From the NCBI GenBank assembly GCA_963739995.1, contig CAVUCH010000023.1:1-64000 (forward strand): a stretch of DNA of 64,000 nucleotides. Reading direction: 5' to 3'. The notes beneath the pieces were generated by a model. The model saw only the letters and a program-made list of their open reading frames with translations. It was not told the DNA's origin and ran no database searches. Shown piece by piece: positions 14,714 through 22,650 of the stretch. The DNA comes from CAVUCH01 sp963739995. Its GTDB lineage: Bacteria > Acidobacteriota > Vicinamibacteria > Vicinamibacterales > JAENWD01. Within the stretch, counting starts at the first letter, position 1. Each line of letters starts with the position of its first letter. The translations under genes and the position numbers were made by a program.

Positions 14714-16432
14714 ATGAGCGCCCCGCCAGCAGCCCTCCCCTCCGATCCTGCATCGCGGCGCATCGTCCTGCCCCACCTGGAGGAGCCGCAGCTCTTTCTG
14801 CTGCTCGCCATCCTGATCGGCATCTTCTCCGGACTCGCGGTCGTCTGCTTCCGGGTCGCGATTGAATGGAGCCGGCTGCTGCTGCTCGGGCCGGCGCTCC
14901 AGCCGTCCTTCCCTCGCGTCGTGTTGGTGCCCGCGGTGATCGGCCTGCTGGTCGCCGCGCTGGTCGTCTTCGTCTTCCCGACGGCGCGCGGCAGCGGTGT
15001 CCAGCAGACAAAGGCCGCCGTGTATATCTCGAACGGCTACATCGCCTTCCGTACCGTCATCGCGAAGTTCGTCACATGCGCGCTGACAATCGGCGGCGGT
15101 CACTCGCTCGGGCCGGAGGATCCGTCCCTGCAGATTGGTGCGGGCCTGGCGTCTCTCTTTGGACGCTGGCTGAGGCTGTCGCGTGACAGGCTGCGGTTGA
15201 TTGCCCCCGTCGGTGCAGCGGCGGGCCTGGCCGCCGCGTTCAACTCGCCGATCACGGCGGTGCTGTTCGTCATCGAGGAGGTGATCGGGACGTGGAGCGC
15301 GGGCGCGCTTGGCGCGATCGTACTCGCCGCGGTTTCCGCCGTCGTCACCCAGCAGTGGTTCCTTGGCGGGGAACCCTTGTTCCGGGTTCCTGCGTTCCAG
15401 CTCACGCACCCGCTCGAGCTTGCGTCGTACTCGGCCCTCGGCATCGCCGGGGGGTGTGCCGCCCTCGTTTTCGTGAAGCTGGCGACGACGCTGCGTCCGC
15501 GCCTGCGGGCGCTGCCGCGATGGACGTACATCCTGCAGCCCGCCGCGGCCGGCGCCATCATCGGCGTCATCGGAATCTGGCACCCGCAGGTGATGGGAGC
15601 CGGCTACGAGCACATGGACGAAGCGATGCACGACCAGTACGCGTGGAGCACGCTGGCGGTGCTTGCCGCATTGAAGCTGCTGACGACGGTGCTCTCGTTC
15701 GCGAGCGGCACGCCCGGAGGGCTCTTCGCGCCCACGCTGTTCACCGGCGCGATGCTCGGCGGCGCGGTGTGCGGGATCGCCCGCATGATTGCGCCGGACA
15801 TCACGGGGCCGATCGGCGCCTACGCGCTCGTCGGGATGGGAACGCTCTTCGCGGGCATCCTGCGGGCGCCGATGACGTCCGTGTTCATGATGGTCGAGGT
15901 GTCCGGCAACTATTCGATCGTGCTGCCTGTGATGATTTCCAACAGCATCGCCTACATGATCTCCCGGCGCTTCCAGCCCACGCCGATATTCGAGATCCTG
16001 TCTCACCAGGACGGGGTTCTCCTGCCATCGATGGAGGAGCAGCGCGAAGCGCAGCCGCTGCGGGTCGAAGATGCGATGCGCGACACGACCCTCGTGCTCG
16101 ATGGCGGCCTTACCGTGAGCGATGCGCGTGCGTTCCTCGAAGGGGCCCCCGACGGCGTCGTGCCCGTGCTGCTGCCGGGCGCGGTCTGGGCGGGCGTGTC
16201 GGAACGGGAACTCGAGCTCCTGCACGCGAGCGGCCGCGGGCTCGAGCTGTTACAGCAGGCGCTCGGGCCCGAGGCGCGGGTCGCCACGGTGTACCGCGAC
16301 CAACCGCTCGATACGGCGCTGCGGCTGCTCCGGAACCGCCCCATTCTGCCGGTCGTGCACCGGGAGGATCGCACGCGGATCGAGGGAGTCATCACGCTGG
16401 AGCACATCCTCGGGGTGTACAAGGGCGGGTAG
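14714..16432 (+). CDS. ClC-type chloride channel/antiporter with CBS region
   Basis: A 572-residue ClC-family protein with about ten membrane helices followed by a cytoplasmic CBS-like pair (about 440-570: RVEDAMRDTTLVLDGGLTVSDA and later ILPVVHREDRTRIEGVITLEH). Anion-pathway motifs are partly altered. The first, usually GSGIP, reads GSGVQ. The second, usually GREGP, reads GPEDP but keeps the gating Glu. GGLFAPTLFTGAMLGG (usually GxFxP) is intact. It moves chloride or another anion across the inner membrane. ATG at 14714 has a purine-rich GGCGGAGA just upstream. It is coupled to the TPR gene. Confidence 0.9.
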   Translation: MSAPPAALPSDPASRRIVLPHLEEPQLFLLLAILIGIFSGLAVVCFRVAIEWSRLLLLGPALQPSFPRVVLVPAVIGLLVAALVVFVFPTARGSGVQQTKAAVYISNGYIAFRTVIAKFVTCALTIGGGHSLGPEDPSLQIGAGLASLFGRWLRLSRDRLRLIAPVGAAAGLAAAFNSPITAVLFVIEEVIGTWSAGALGAIVLAAVSAVVTQQWFLGGEPLFRVPAFQLTHPLELASYSALGIAGGCAALVFVKLATTLRPRLRALPRWTYILQPAAAGAIIGVIGIWHPQVMGAGYEHMDEAMHDQYAWSTLAVLAALKLLTTVLSFASGTPGGLFAPTLFTGAMLGGAVCGIARMIAPDITGPIGAYALVGMGTLFAGILRAPMTSVFMMVEVSGNYSIVLPVMISNSIAYMISRRFQPTPIFEILSHQDGVLLPSMEEQREAQPLRVEDAMRDTTLVLDGGLTVSDARAFLEGAPDGVVPVLLPGAVWAGVSERELELLHASGRGLELLQQALGPEARVATVYRDQPLDTALRLLRNRPILPVVHREDRTRIEGVITLEHILGVYKGG

Positions 16433-16546
16433 GCGGGTGGGCGGGGCGCAGGGTGCGGAGGCGGGACGGGGTGCGAGGTGCTGGTGTGGCGCGCTCAGCC
16501 GCCTGCCGCCTGCCGCCCGCCGGCCGCGACGCGCGATAATGGCCGC

Positions 16547-18172
16547 ATGAATCCCGTCCTCACTTCTCTACTCGTATTCGCGCTCGCTGTCCCTGCTGCG
16601 GCCGGACAGCATGAACACAGCGGTGCGCCGCCCGAGCGGCTCGGGACCGTGCACTTTGCCACGTCCTGTCGCGCCGAGGTGCAGCCCGCGTTCGACCGGG
16701 CGGTGGCGCTGCTCCACTCCTTCTGGTTCTCGCAGGCCCGAGAGGCGTTCTCGGGCGTGCTCGAGAAGGATCCCGGTTGCGCGATTGCGAACTGGGGCGT
16801 CGCGCTGGCGCACTTTGGTAATCCGTTCGGCGTGAACCGATCGCCCGAGGCGCTCGGCAGCGCGCGCGCTGCGATCACGCAGGGGCTCGCGGCAAAGCCC
16901 AGCTCCGCGCGGGAGCGCGACTACCTCTCGGCGGCCGCGGAACTGTTCAAGGAGTTCGAGAGCAGGGACCACGGCGCCCGGGCGCTCGCGTACGAGCAGG
17001 CGATGGCCCGGGTGGCGAAGGAGTACCCGCGGGACGTGGAAGCGACGATCTTCTACGCCCTCGCGCTGGCGCAGACGGCACCGCCCTCCGACAAGACCTA
17101 CAAGAACCAGCTGGCCGCGGGCGCCCTGCTCGAGCCCCTCTTCGCGAAACAGCCCGACCATCCCGGCCTGGCGCACTACATCATCCACGCCTACGACGTG
17201 CCTCCGCTGGCGCCCAAGGCGCTGGACGCCGCGCGACGGTACGCGCAGATCGCCCCCTCGGCGCCGCACGCGCTCCACATGCCCTCGCACACGTTCACGC
17301 GTGTAGGCGCCTGGGACGAGTCCATCGAGGCCAACCTCAGGTCGGCCGAAGCGGCGCACCGCGAGCGCGCCGTGAGCGACGAGATGCATGCGATGGATTA
17401 TCTCGTGTATGCGTATCTCCAGACGGCGCGGGACGCAGCGGCGCGGGAGGTCGCACAGGCACTCGAGGACCTGCTCTCGGGGCTGTCGCAGGAGGGTGCG
17501 GGGGGCCTCACCGCCACTGCGGCTGCCGGATACTTCGCTGCCGCCGCCATTCCGGCACGCTACACGCTCGAGCGGGGCGCATGGGCCGATGCCGCGGCGC
17601 TCGTGGTCCACCCCAGCACCGCCCCGCACGTGCCCGCAATGACCCATTTCGCGCGCGCGCTGGGCGCCGCCCGCACCGGCGCTCTCGATGCGGCGCGTGC
17701 GGACGCCGTCAAGCTCGACGAACTGCACGCGCAGCTCGTAAAGAACAACGACGCGTACTGGGCCGAGCAGGTGGACATCCAGCGGATGGTGGCGAACGCC
17801 TGGATTGCTCATGCCGCCGGGAACGCGGTCGAAGCGGAGCGCCTGTTGCGAACCGCCGCCGACCGCGAGGATGCCACGGAGAAGAGCGCCGTCACGCCCG
17901 GCCCGCTCGCGCCCGCGCGCGAGTCGCTCGGCGACCTCCTCATCGAGCTGAAGCGGCCGGCAGAAGCGCTGCCTATGTACGAAAAGAATCTCGCAAAGGA
18001 ACCGAACCGCCTGAAGAGCGTCTACGGCGCCGCCCACGCCGCCGATCTCTCGGGTGATCGCACCAAAGCTCATGCCTACTTCACACAGCTGGCGACGATA
18101 TGCGCGAGGGCCGACACGCCCAACCGGACGGAGCTCCGGGCCGCGCTGTTGTATTTGCAGAAGAAGCCGTGA
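16547..18172 (+). CDS. Secreted TPR-repeat protein
   Basis: A 541-residue exported protein. ATG at 16547 gives a signal peptide (MNPVLTSLLVFALAVPAAAG); an earlier in-frame start encodes repeat sequence. Helical repeats run through most of it: FDRAVALLHSFWFSQAREAF, FYALALAQTAPPSDKTY, GLAHYIIHAYDVPPLAPKAL, ALHMPSHTFTRVGAWDESIE and LPMYEKNLAKEPNRLKSVYG. Proteins of this pattern are common in Acidobacteria and Gemmatimonadetes; their biochemical role is not known to me. It follows the ClC gene by 114 bp of G-rich sequence (GGGCGGGTAGG units), so co-transcription is uncertain. Confidence 0.85.
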   Translation: MNPVLTSLLVFALAVPAAAGQHEHSGAPPERLGTVHFATSCRAEVQPAFDRAVALLHSFWFSQAREAFSGVLEKDPGCAIANWGVALAHFGNPFGVNRSPEALGSARAAITQGLAAKPSSARERDYLSAAAELFKEFESRDHGARALAYEQAMARVAKEYPRDVEATIFYALALAQTAPPSDKTYKNQLAAGALLEPLFAKQPDHPGLAHYIIHAYDVPPLAPKALDAARRYAQIAPSAPHALHMPSHTFTRVGAWDESIEANLRSAEAAHRERAVSDEMHAMDYLVYAYLQTARDAAAREVAQALEDLLSGLSQEGAGGLTATAAAGYFAAAAIPARYTLERGAWADAAALVVHPSTAPHVPAMTHFARALGAARTGALDAARADAVKLDELHAQLVKNNDAYWAEQVDIQRMVANAWIAHAAGNAVEAERLLRTAADREDATEKSAVTPGPLAPARESLGDLLIELKRPAEALPMYEKNLAKEPNRLKSVYGAAHAADLSGDRTKAHAYFTQLATICARADTPNRTELRAALLYLQKKP

Positions 18173-18250
18173 GGCGGGAGCGAGCGAAAAAATTCAGGGT
18201 CAGCGATCAGTGATCAGGAACCGGCGGTCAGGGGGCGGCTTGCGGTGGAG

Positions 18251-18268
18251 CCGGAACTTCAGTTCCGG
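18251..18268. repeat. Interspersed palindrome, copy 1
   Basis: CCGGAACT-TC-AGTTCCGG, a palindrome between two convergent genes, where it could act as a bidirectional terminator. It belongs to the same family as the copies at 19553, 22418 and 29841. Confidence 0.6.
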
Positions 18269-18314
18269 GGGACCGGTGTGCCATGAGCATCGGGCATCGC
18301 GCATTTGATGCGGG

Positions 18315-19439
18315 TCACCTCCGGCCCACCCCAAACTGATCCCCCGCCGCAACCGGCCGCCCGCCAGCAAACACCACCTCCACCATCTTCTCGCTCTGCA
18401 CGGCGCGTCCCTCTTCATCCGTGAGGGTCGTCACGACACGCCGGGCGCGCGCGTCGACGATGTCGCCGGTCGACGGGTAGGCATATCTGCCATCGATGCC
18501 AAAAGTGATCCACCCTGGCTGGTCGCGCAGCACGATGCTCGTCACCTGCGCCGGAGGCATCACGGTCGCATCGAAGACGTGAACGCGCGTGTTTGCCGCG
18601 TCGGTCATCCAGAGCTCGCCCTCGTCCGGTGTCAGCGCGACACCGTGTGAGGGACAGCCGTGACGCTTCGTTGGCCCCTTCTCGAAGCCACGAACCTCCA
18701 CACGGTGCAGCACCTTCCCGGTGGTCAGATCGCCCACTTCGAAGCCGAGCAGATCGTTCACGTTGACGAAACAGCGCGTCTGCGCACCGTTCACGGTGAA
18801 CGGCCGAATCACGTTGCCGAACGGTCCGGCGGTACGGACGACCGTGTGGGTGGCGGGATCGGCAATCGACAATATCGGTGACTTCAGCCCTGCCAGGTAC
18901 ACCTCGCGGCCATTGGGTCCGAATACCGTATTATGCGCACCAGATCCCGTTACGATCCGCGCGGTGGGATCACCAGTGAGCGCGTCGAGCACGTGCCAGT
19001 GCGGCCCCTCGAACGACGGCACGTAAAGCATCCGCCCGTCGGGAGAGATCGCGAGGCGATCACACCCGCCTTCGTACTCGCGATTCCACAGGAGCGCGTC
19101 GGTCGTCAAATCGAAAGCGAGCACCCGCTTCGGGGTGCTGACGTAGAGCCGGCCGGTCGCCGCGCTCGCGGCGATGCCCTTGACGTTCTCCGGCTGCTCC
19201 CCCGCGCGCGTGCTCAGCGTGGGGATGCGGCGGACGAAGCGGTGGCCGTTGTCCACGTCGAACACCAGCACGCCGATGCCTCCATGCTCGACGTAATTGC
19301 GGATGCCGGGCTCCGCCACGTAGAGGAAGCGGTGCTCGACCGCGGCTGCGGTCCGCAGGGTCGGAGGCGAGGACTGCGGTCGTGCTGCAAGAGCGATCGC
19401 GGATGTACAGCCGATGAGCAGCAGGAACCGGAAGGGCAT
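18315..19439 (-). CDS. Secreted beta-propeller (YncE/PQQ-like) protein
   Basis: A 374-residue exported propeller. The start at 19439 (MPFRFLLLIGCTSAIALAA) gives a signal peptide with a Cys that is not in a good lipobox. Repeats such as VLVFDVDNGHRFVRRIP, GRLYVSTPKRVLAFDLTT, AISPDGRMLYVPSFEG, VFGPNGREVYLAGL, ALTPDEGELWMTDAANTRV and TFGIDGRYAYPSTGD fit a seven-blade YVTN/YncE fold. It probably binds a ligand or partner outside the cytoplasm; no catalytic site is visible. It is convergent with the TPR gene and divergent from the Gfo/Idh/MocA gene. Confidence 0.82.
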   Translation of the reverse strand: MPFRFLLLIGCTSAIALAARPQSSPPTLRTAAAVEHRFLYVAEPGIRNYVEHGGIGVLVFDVDNGHRFVRRIPTLSTRAGEQPENVKGIAASAATGRLYVSTPKRVLAFDLTTDALLWNREYEGGCDRLAISPDGRMLYVPSFEGPHWHVLDALTGDPTARIVTGSGAHNTVFGPNGREVYLAGLKSPILSIADPATHTVVRTAGPFGNVIRPFTVNGAQTRCFVNVNDLLGFEVGDLTTGKVLHRVEVRGFEKGPTKRHGCPSHGVALTPDEGELWMTDAANTRVHVFDATVMPPAQVTSIVLRDQPGWITFGIDGRYAYPSTGDIVDARARRVVTTLTDEEGRAVQSEKMVEVVFAGGRPVAAGDQFGVGRR

Positions 19440-19552
19440 GCCACGTTGTAACACACGCGCGCGGCGCCGGTCGGACTGGTATCGCGGTGAGAAGAAACCG
19501 CGGGAATCGTGGAGCCTGGACTCGGTCCCGCCGGACGGTCTGCCTCCACCAG

Positions 19553-19572
19553 GCCGGGACTGAAGTCCCGGC
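19553..19572. repeat. Interspersed palindrome, copy 2
   Basis: GCCGGGACT-GA-AGTCCCGGC, 9-bp arms, between the divergent propeller and oxidoreductase genes. The core ACT..AGT and the flanking GCCGG are shared with the other copies, and the arms vary in compensated fashion (GAACT or GGACT). Confidence 0.65.
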
Positions 19573-19679
19573 TCTACATGGCAGGCCGACGCCGCGTCAG
19601 CGCATCACCGCATCACCGTCTCGAGCAATGTTGGTAACATGCGGCCTCCCGCGCGCGTGGTGCGGGGAGCGAGGGTCGC

Positions 19680-21011
19680 ATGAACAGCAATCGCACGGAT
19701 CGGCGCCGCTTCGTGAAATCGTCAGTCGTCACCGTCGCGGCCGGGGCATGGGCCTGGGCGCTCCCGGCGCGAGCGGCGCGCGCGCAGGCTGAGACGCCCG
19801 CACTGCAGCGGCCGCCGCGTCTGCGGTTCGGCGTCATCGGGTTGAACCACGGCCACATCTACAGCCAGGTCGCCGCCACCATCGCCGGCGGGGGCGAGCT
19901 CGTGTCGTTCCATGCGAAGGAGCCAGACCTGGTCGAGGCATTCGCGAAGCGGCATCCGCAGGCGAAGCTCGCGCGCAGCGAACGGGAGATTCTCGAGGAC
20001 CCTTCCCTCAAGCTGGTCGTGAGCGCCTCCATCCCGAACGAGCGTGCACCGCTCGGGATCGATGTCATGCGCCACGGCAAGGACTTCATGGTCGACAAGC
20101 CCGGGATGACCACGCTCGAGCAGCTCGCGGATGTCCGCCGGGTGCAGGCTGAGACGAAACGGATCTACTCGGTCATGTACAGCGAACGGCACGAGAACAA
20201 GGCGACGGTCAGGGCGGGCGAGCTGGTGAAGGCCGGGGCCATAGGCAAGGTGATCCAGACGGCGGGCCTCGGCCCGCACCGCATGACGCCGAAGACGCGG
20301 CCCGCATGGTTCTTCGAGCGCGAGCGGTACGGGGGGATCCTCTGCGACATCGCGTCGCACCAGTTCGACCAGTTCCTCTTCTTCACCGGCTCGACGAGAG
20401 CCGACGTCCTCGCCTCACAGGTGGGCAACGTGCATCACCCCGAGTACCCTGGCTTCGAGGACTTCGGCGACGTGATGCTGCGCGGCGACGGCGGCAGCGG
20501 CTACATCCGGGTCGACTGGTTCACGCCCGACGGCCTGCAGACCTGGGGCGACACGCGGCTGACGGTGCTCGGTTCCGACGGCTACATCGAGGTGCGGAAG
20601 AACATCGACATCGCGGGACGGCCGGGAAGCAACCACCTGTTCCTGGTCGATCAGAAGGAAACGCGCTACATCGACACCAGCAACACGGCCCTGCCGTTCG
20701 GGGAGCGGCTGGTGGACGATGTGCTGAATCGCACCGAGACGTCGATGCCGCAGGCGCACGTGTTCCTGGTCATGGAGCTGGCGCTGAAGTCACAGAAGCA
20801 GGCGCTGCGGATTGGGGGGAGGGGAGTTAGCAGCAATGCAGAATGCACAATGCAAAATGCACAATGCACACAAGCACGATGCACGATGCAGAATGCACCA
20901 CGAGAAATGCACAATGCACGATGCAGAATGCACAACGAGCAACGCAGAAGTCATCCGGACGCGCGGCGCGCGCGCCTACATTCCGGGCTGCTGCTCGAAG
21001 CGTTGCCGTGA
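19680..21011 (+). CDS. Tat-exported Gfo/Idh/MocA oxidoreductase with repeat-derived C-terminus
   Basis: A 443-residue NAD(P)-dependent oxidoreductase of the Gfo/Idh/MocA type with a Tat leader (DRRRFVKSSVVTVAAG). The Rossmann part begins RLRFGVIGLNHGHI and continues to GKDFMVDKPGMTTLEQL, with the Lys of the E/D-K-P motif. The C-terminal sheet domain includes GGILCDIASHQFDQFLFFTG and GYIRVDWFTPDGLQTWG, the catalytic His region. The enzyme proper ends near residue 380 (LKSQKQALRIGG). From there the frame runs through an ATGCACA-type repeat (CTMQNAQCT, CTMQNAPREMHNAR) for about 60 residues and overlaps the convergent DUF2277 gene. The native stop was probably lost when the repeat arose. The sugar or alcohol substrate is unknown. 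Confidence 0.85.
   Translation: MNSNRTDRRRFVKSSVVTVAAGAWAWALPARAARAQAETPALQRPPRLRFGVIGLNHGHIYSQVAATIAGGGELVSFHAKEPDLVEAFAKRHPQAKLARSEREILEDPSLKLVVSASIPNERAPLGIDVMRHGKDFMVDKPGMTTLEQLADVRRVQAETKRIYSVMYSERHENKATVRAGELVKAGAIGKVIQTAGLGPHRMTPKTRPAWFFERERYGGILCDIASHQFDQFLFFTGSTRADVLASQVGNVHHPEYPGFEDFGDVMLRGDGGSGYIRVDWFTPDGLQTWGDTRLTVLGSDGYIEVRKNIDIAGRPGSNHLFLVDQKETRYIDTSNTALPFGERLVDDVLNRTETSMPQAHVFLVMELALKSQKQALRIGGRGVSSNAECTMQNAQCTQARCTMQNAPREMHNARCRMHNEQRRSHPDARRARLHSGLLLEALP
20833..20945 (+). repeat. ATGCACA/ATGCAGA short tandem repeat
   Basis: About 113 bp of degenerate 8-mer units (AATGCACA, AATGCAGA, GATGCACG) inside the 3' end of the oxidoreductase frame. It is translated there and adds about 40 residues of low complexity. 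Confidence 0.8.
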
Positions 21012-21257
21012 CCGCTCGCGCGCCTTGGCGGCTTCCTCCTCGCGATTGCGGGGTGACGCGTTCGTGTGCAGCGAGTGCACCAGGCGGCGCGCTGCCTCGG
21101 TGACTTCCTCCACGGCGCGATCGAAGACCGCCTGGTTCGCGCGCGAGGGCCGGTTGGCGCCGCTCAGTTTGCGGACGAACTGCAGCGCCGACGCGCGTAT
21201 CTCCTCGTCGGTCGCTGGAGGGTCGAAGTTCGCGAGCGTCTTGATGTTCCGGCACAT
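20976..21257 (-). CDS. DUF2277 family protein
   Basis: A 93-residue soluble protein that matches the DUF2277 pattern from its first residues (MCRNIKTLANFDPPATDEEI, then RASALQFVRKLSGANRPSRA and FDRAVEEVTEAARRLV). The start at 21257 is set by the conserved MCRNIK. The function of the family is not known. Its stop lies inside the extended 3' end of the convergent oxidoreductase frame (36-bp overlap). Confidence 0.9.
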   Translation of the reverse strand: MCRNIKTLANFDPPATDEEIRASALQFVRKLSGANRPSRANQAVFDRAVEEVTEAARRLVHSLHTNASPRNREEEAAKARERSRQRFEQQPGM

Positions 21258-21319
21258 GGTGGAGTGTTCCTTCGTTCGAGCGACCGTGCCGCTCCAAGAC
21301 CGTCCTCGGACCGGCGCGC

Positions 21320-22330
21320 TCATCTCGACGTGAGCGCCGCGCGCACCGCAGCGAACGCCTCGTACTGATCAGTCGCTATGAAATCCACGCCGGCCTCGAT
21401 TGCAGCCCGCCAGCGCAGCTCCGCAGCGTCGCGCGAGCCAAAATTGTACGACGGCGTCCACCCGAGCGACAACTCGGCAGGACCCAGACCGTTCAGTGTG
21501 TAGAACCGGATCCAGAGGCCTGCCTCGTGCGTGCGCCTGACAATCGTCGAGAGCCGCGCCGCATCGTCAGCGGTCCACTCGCCCGCCTCGCTCGGTCCGC
21601 CCGCTTCGACAACGGACCATGCGTGGTTCGACCAACGACGGTAGTTCGTACGTCGTCCCGGAAGCACGTCGCCCAGCGGCGCGTCCGGAGCGGCGTTCGT
21701 CCCGGCGCCGATGATCTCGGGAACGACAGCGCCGAAGAGACGGAGGCGCCCGCCGACGGGCACGCCATCGTGAAATGACGTTTGTTGTGCATCCGCCGCG
21801 CCGGTGAGCACCAGGACGGGACCCACGTCGAGCACCGCGACATCTTCAACGCTCTCCGTGCGCGCGGCCGTGGCCAGCCACGCCTCGTACTCGCCAAGCA
21901 AGGCCCACACAGCGGCGTGGTGCTCGGGCTCATCGGACTTGAAGTCGAGATTGAGCGTAATGATCGGCCAATCGCGCCGATCGCCGCCTGCCAGCGCACG
22001 CTCCACGATCGGGCGGATGCGCTCGAAGAAGTGGTCCCGCAGCGTCGGTTCCTCGCCGGTGAACGGTGGATTGTGGCTCAGGACGGACCTGCAAGGCGCC
22101 GGCGGCTCGCAGACCCAGGCGAGATCCTGCTCGAGCGCGAGGGGCACACCAGTCGCAAGCGCGCGATCGATGCGGTCGCGCCACAGTCCCTGTTCGGGAT
22201 AGGCGTTGTGCGCGTCGAGGAGGACGCGACGGCCTGGCACATACGCCCGTGGCTCTTCGGCGGCGCTCCCAGTGCCTATGACCGCCAGCAGTGCCAGTGC
22301 ACCGCAGCGGCTGGCGCTGGACGACCGCAT
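21320..22330 (-). CDS. Secreted PLC/GDPD-like phosphodiesterase-fold protein
   Basis: A 336-residue exported protein that resembles the PI-PLC/glycerophosphodiesterase TIM barrel. It has an N-terminal signal (MRSSSASRCGALALLAVIG), then VLLDAHNAYPEQ, GVPLALEQDLAW (acid residues of the barrel entrance), SVLSHNPPFTGEEPTL (second His), TLNLDFKSDEP and, late, GLWIRFYTLNG and GVDFIATDQYEAF. The His-Asn-x-Tyr and E-x-D motifs stand where GDPD enzymes have H-R-G and E-x-D, so phosphodiester or related hydrolysis is likely, but the substrate is unclear. Two codons of an alternative start at 22393 lack a signal peptide. It is 62 bp upstream of the DUF2277 gene. Confidence 0.72.
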   Translation of the reverse strand: MRSSSASRCGALALLAVIGTGSAAEEPRAYVPGRRVLLDAHNAYPEQGLWRDRIDRALATGVPLALEQDLAWVCEPPAPCRSVLSHNPPFTGEEPTLRDHFFERIRPIVERALAGGDRRDWPIITLNLDFKSDEPEHHAAVWALLGEYEAWLATAARTESVEDVAVLDVGPVLVLTGAADAQQTSFHDGVPVGGRLRLFGAVVPEIIGAGTNAAPDAPLGDVLPGRRTNYRRWSNHAWSVVEAGGPSEAGEWTADDAARLSTIVRRTHEAGLWIRFYTLNGLGPAELSLGWTPSYNFGSRDAAELRWRAAIEAGVDFIATDQYEAFAAVRAALTSR

Positions 22331-22417
22331 GCTCTGTTCACTCCGCAACTGGGTCCCTCGCAGCAGTGCAGCGGGGCGAACTCTCACTCCCAACCATGAT
22401 CACACCTGCGTGTCTGC

Positions 22418-22438
22418 GCCGGAACTTGAAGTTCCGGC
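22418..22438. repeat. Interspersed palindrome, copy 3
   Basis: GCCGGAACTT-G-AAGTTCCGGC, 10-bp arms, between the divergent PLC-like and histidine kinase genes. It is followed by TCCACGACG, as copy 1 is preceded by TGGAG. Confidence 0.65.
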
Positions 22439-22510
22439 TCCACGACGCGCCTCAATCGCAGCTGTGCAACAAATCGTACGGGTGTCCGCGGGCCGATCTG
22501 CAGGGCAGCA

Positions 22511-22516
22511 TATAAT
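22511..22516 (+). promoter_or_regulatory. Candidate -10 box for the histidine kinase
   Basis: TATAAT in the interval before the kinase; no -35 is evident. The 135-nt leader downstream is rich in GGCC/CGGGCCG self-complementary stretches and could fold. Confidence 0.3.
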
Positions 22517-22650
22517 GCGCCCACTCCCCACGTGTCAGCCGGGTCCGGCTCGGGCCGTAGCGGCTGCGTGTTTCGGCCTATACCTGTGAGCCGCCGGCCT
22601 CGGGCCGGGTGGGCGCGTTTCCCGTCCGATATCGAACCTTGGGCCCGGCC

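Noticed and set aside
14249..16225. 658-codon minus-strand frame over the ClC gene
   Set aside because: It consists of Arg/Gln/Asp-rich low-complexity sequence opposite a clear ClC protein.
16568..18073. 501-codon minus-strand frame under the secreted TPR gene
   Set aside because: Arg/Gly/Val-rich shadow frame opposite a gene with signal peptide and TPR pattern.
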